Below are positions 62,073-64,000 of a stretch of 64,000 nt of DNA, piece after piece (the first letter of the stretch is position 1; every line of letters begins with the position of its first letter). Origin of the DNA: Pandoraea anapnoica (GTDB lineage: Bacteria; Pseudomonadota; Gammaproteobacteria; Burkholderiales; Burkholderiaceae). The notes under the pieces were generated by a model, which saw nothing but the letters and a program-made list of their open reading frames with translations, was not told the DNA's origin and ran no database searches. Location of the stretch: NCBI RefSeq assembly GCF_902459765.1, contig NZ_CABPSP010000007.1, forward strand, positions 214,467 through 278,466, given 5' to 3'. The position numbers and the translations under genes are program-made.

Positions 62073-62164
62073 CGGCCGACATGTACGTGATCATCTTCGG
62101 GTTGGTCTCGTTCGGCTGGATTTGCCGCCGTGACTTGCACCGTTGGTTCTGGAGGAAAAAGTGA
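62069..62164 (+). CDS. 31-residue membrane peptide inside the early operon
   Basis: ATG at 62069 overlaps the stop of the gene before it (ATGA), and its own stop overlaps the GTG start of gemA. TADMYVIIFGLVSFGWICRRD, then LHRWFWRKK: one hydrophobic helix and a basic aromatic tail. The double overlap is strong evidence that it is translated. Its size is below most annotation cutoffs. Function unknown. Confidence 0.6.
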   Translation: MTADMYVIIFGLVSFGWICRRDLHRWFWRKK

Positions 62165-62574
62165 TATCGGGCAAGTTGCTGACCCTGATCCATGTTGCCC
62201 GGCAGAAACTCGGCATGGACGACGACACGTACCGTGCAATGCTTTTTGAGGTGGCGGGAGTCAGGTCAGCCAAGGACTTGACTCCGGCGACGGTCGAGCG
62301 AGTGCTGCGTCACATGAAACGCTCCGGCTTTGTGCCAAAAGAGTCGCTCGGCCGTCGCCCCAAGGTCGCCAATATCCACGAGCCGAAGCTGCGAAAGATC
62401 GAAGCTCTACTCGCGGACGCCGGACGATCTTGGAGCTACATCACGAAAGGGATGGTAAAGCGCATCTGCAAGGTGGACGCCATCGAGTTTTGCCAGGGCG
62501 AAGAACTGACCATGCTTATCGCCGCGTTGCAGAAGGATGCGGATAGGAGGCGCAATGGACTTCGGCGACGTTGA
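62161..62574 (+). CDS. gemA: GemA-type Mu gp16-like protein (DUF1018)
   Basis: 137 residues from a GTG at 62161 with GGAGG six bases upstream. Family motifs: LLTLIHVARQKLGMDDDTYRAMLFEVAGVRSAKDLT, then VERVLRHMKRSGF, and KLRKIEALLADAGRSWSYITKGMVKRICKVDAIEFC. In Mu, GemA (gp16) affects host supercoiling and expression. Overlaps mor by 20 bases. Confidence 0.85.
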   Translation: MISGKLLTLIHVARQKLGMDDDTYRAMLFEVAGVRSAKDLTPATVERVLRHMKRSGFVPKESLGRRPKVANIHEPKLRKIEALLADAGRSWSYITKGMVKRICKVDAIEFCQGEELTMLIAALQKDADRRRNGLRRR

Positions 62575-62992
62575 ACACCTCCTTCCCGAGGTGGCTCAAT
62601 TGTTGGTTCGGGTGATTGGCATTTCCAAGGCGACGCGTCTCGTGGAGCAACTGGGCGGCACCACCTTCCCGGTGCCGGTTTATCTGACAACGCGGCGGGA
62701 CGGTGAGGCAAGTTTCGAGGCGTTAGCGGAGATTGTTGGTCGTCGCGCCGCGACCGATATCTCGAAGTACTTCGGCGGGAACAATCTGTATGTCCCGAAG
62801 TGCCAGCGGGCGATGCGTGAGTTGCGCGGGCGTGCCATTCGCAATGAGTTTGACAAACTGGCGCGGGAATACGGCTCACGTGGGAGTGTGGCGAAACTGG
62901 CGAAGCAATACCGTATCGCAGACCGTCACGTGTGGCGTATCCTGAAAATGACAGACGACGTACCGCACGACGATCAGGGCACGTTGTTCTGA
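62555..62992 (+). CDS. mor: Mor-type middle transcription activator
   Basis: 145 residues from ATG 62555 with AGGAGG. The N-terminal dimerisation region (LPEVAQLLVRVIGISKATRLVEQLGGTTFPVP) and C-terminal HTH (IRNEFDKLAREYGSRGSVAKLAKQYRIADRHVWRIL) fit the Mor/C family. It activates middle-phase transcription in Mu-like phages. Last gene before the terminator. Confidence 0.88.
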   Translation: MDFGDVEHLLPEVAQLLVRVIGISKATRLVEQLGGTTFPVPVYLTTRRDGEASFEALAEIVGRRAATDISKYFGGNNLYVPKCQRAMRELRGRAIRNEFDKLAREYGSRGSVAKLAKQYRIADRHVWRILKMTDDVPHDDQGTLF

Positions 62993-63014
62993 CTCTCTCC
63001 AGTAATACCTTTCG

Positions 63015-63040
63015 GCCCCGCCTCAGTGCGGGGCTTTTTC
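63015..63040 (+). terminator. Terminator of the early/middle prophage operon
   Basis: Stem GCCCCGC/GCGGGGC and a T-run right after mor separates the early block from lysozyme and later genes. Confidence 0.85.
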
Positions 63041-63140
63041 ATTGGTGGTGACATCGGGCATCACGCACAAGCGCTACCACAAACGTAAAGTTACTTCGTG
63101 ATGTCGCATGTCACCACATGACACGAACAGGAGTAACTCG

Positions 63141-63665
63141 ATGGCACGAATTTCAGCGGAGGTAGCGGGCGGCGCGAACGCTATCGCGCTGCTCGATACC
63201 GTAGCGCGCAGCGAGATCGATGCGTGGACGCTCGCCAATAGCGACGACGGCTACAACGTCCTGGTCGGCTCGCACGGCCCCACGCGCAAGAGCTGCGGCG
63301 GCGAGTTCGCACCGGCGCTCCTCACGTTCCCCTCGTATGAAACGCACCCGAACGTGCTGAATCGGGCGCTTGATTCGACGGCCGCTGGCCGCTATCAATT
63401 GCTGCATCGCTGGTTCGCGCCTTACGCCAAGGAACTGAATCTTCCGGACTTCAGCCCGCTCTCGCAGGACATGATCGCGATTCAGCAGATCCGTGAGCGC
63501 GGCGCACTGGAGCTGATTCAGCACGGGCAATTCGCGATGGCGATTGCCGCCTGCTCGAATATCTGGGCGTCGCTGCCCGGCAACAGCTACGGCCAGCACG
63601 AGAACAGCCTTGCCTCGCTCGCCGAGATCTACAAGGCGTGCGGTGGCCAGATCGCGGTCGGTTGA
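63141..63665 (+). CDS. Phage lysozyme, lambda-type transglycosylase family
   Basis: 174 residues from ATG 63141 (AGGAG upstream). ARSEIDAWTLANSDDGYNVLVGS has the catalytic Glu of lambda-lysozyme-like enzymes. Then GRYQLLHRWFAPYAKELNLPDFSPLSQDMIAIQQIRERGAL and ACSNIWASLPGNSYGQHENSL. It cleaves peptidoglycan glycan strands at lysis. No Sec signal, so it should need a holin (the next gene). Confidence 0.85.
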   Translation: MARISAEVAGGANAIALLDTVARSEIDAWTLANSDDGYNVLVGSHGPTRKSCGGEFAPALLTFPSYETHPNVLNRALDSTAAGRYQLLHRWFAPYAKELNLPDFSPLSQDMIAIQQIRERGALELIQHGQFAMAIAACSNIWASLPGNSYGQHENSLASLAEIYKACGGQIAVG

Positions 63666-63674
63666 GGTGCGGCG

Positions 63675-63938
63675 ATGAAACTGCGCGAACTGATCACCGA
63701 TGCGAGCGGCCGACTCAGCCACTTACAGCTATGGCCGAGCATCGCATCGGCCGCAGCAACGGCTGTATTCCTCTACCAGGGCTTTACCCATCAACTCACG
63801 ATCTACACGTGGCTGATCTACCTCGGCTGCGTTGGTGGCTATTCCGCTGTCGGCCAGTGGATCGTCGCCTGGCAGTCGATGCGCGGTTCGCGCGACGCAT
63901 CGAAAGAATCGTTGCTACCGAGTGAAAAGCCGCCGTAG
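63675..63938 (+). CDS. Holin-like membrane protein
   Basis: 87 residues. Two to three hydrophobic helices: LWPSIASAAATAVFLYQGF and TIYTWLIYLGCVGGYSAVGQWIVAW, with a charged C-terminus. Nine bases after the lysozyme gene, so the two form a lysis unit. After it, an ATG at 63978 could begin a further gene, but it leaves the window. Confidence 0.72.
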   Translation: MKLRELITDASGRLSHLQLWPSIASAAATAVFLYQGFTHQLTIYTWLIYLGCVGGYSAVGQWIVAWQSMRGSRDASKESLLPSEKPP

Positions 63939-64000
63939 TGCCAAAACCGGCGCAAAGACTCTTCTAACTATCGATACATGAACGACCATGCAACCCACAA

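Larger units (their letters stand above)
54400..64000 (+). mobile_element. Mu-like transposable prophage, left part
   Basis: Repressor genes divergent from a Ner-like gene, then MuA and MuB homologues, a run of small early genes, DUF3164, GemA, Mor, a terminator, lysozyme and a holin-like protein. This is the order of Mu/BcepMu-type phages. The left boundary is approximate (between 54060 and 54400), and the right end is beyond the window. Confidence 0.88.

Noticed and set aside
1-64000. CRISPR arrays and rRNA genes
   Set aside because: I looked for regularly spaced repeats of 25-40 bases and for rRNA signatures. The only regular array is the 50-bp operator set before hipB, whose 16-bp dyads and promoter position are not CRISPR-like.

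Overview
The window is GC-rich, gene-dense chromosomal DNA from a betaproteobacterium. The housekeeping genes (pyrD, bpt/aat, purT, dusA, pdxY, fusA, frmB/fghA-type esterase, cspA) and the lutAB locus look like Burkholderiaceae. Pandoraea is my best guess, but that is inference from protein style, not a database match.

Layout. 1-13.5 kb is core genome: a nitroreductase tail, a PBP7-type endopeptidase, an IclR regulator, an unusual 440-residue membrane/coiled-coil protein, lutAB, an amino-acid ABC pair without its ATPase, pyrD, bpt-aat (N-degron tagging), a Nudix hydrolase, initiator tRNA-fMet, a GNAT enzyme and an EamA exporter.

13.56-22.99 kb is a genomic island inserted in the 5' end of dusA. 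A 19-bp direct repeat marks both junctions. The left junction keeps the original ribosome-binding site and start of dusA, and the island supplies a new 5' end on the right. A tyrosine integrase lies beside dusA, and GTGCTACA sites occur at both ends. Cargo: a PrtN-like regulator, a rolling-circle (HUH) replication initiator, two small proteins, a hipBA module with five operators spaced exactly 50 bp apart, and an 815-residue NACHT-type STAND NTPase with an N-terminal restriction-endonuclease-like domain. The last two make the island look like a small defence or persistence island.

23-53.5 kb returns to core and accessory genes: tRNA-His; a large DUF4157 (eCIS-core) protein with a putative C-terminal toxin; two small conserved-looking genes; a Nudix/metallo-beta-lactamase fusion; an SDR / Baeyer-Villiger monooxygenase / alpha-beta hydrolase cassette next to a TetR regulator; purT; cspA; a GAF-like/GGDEF diguanylate cyclase; an AEC transporter with a GntR regulator; a chitinase without signal peptide coupled to a tiny holin-like gene and a regulator with two winged-helix domains; S-formylglutathione hydrolase; pdxY; an EF-G gene standing alone; a chemoreceptor; and a BNR-repeat protein paired with a ubiquitin-like MoaD/ThiS protein.

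From about 54.4 kb to the window end is the left part of a Mu-like transposable prophage: a divergent repressor/Ner switch, MuA-type DDE transposase, MuB-type ATPase, a string of small early genes, GemA, Mor, a terminator, then lysozyme and a holin-like protein. Its right end lies outside the window. A 2-oxoglutarate oxygenase gene next to the left end appears to lack its 5' end.
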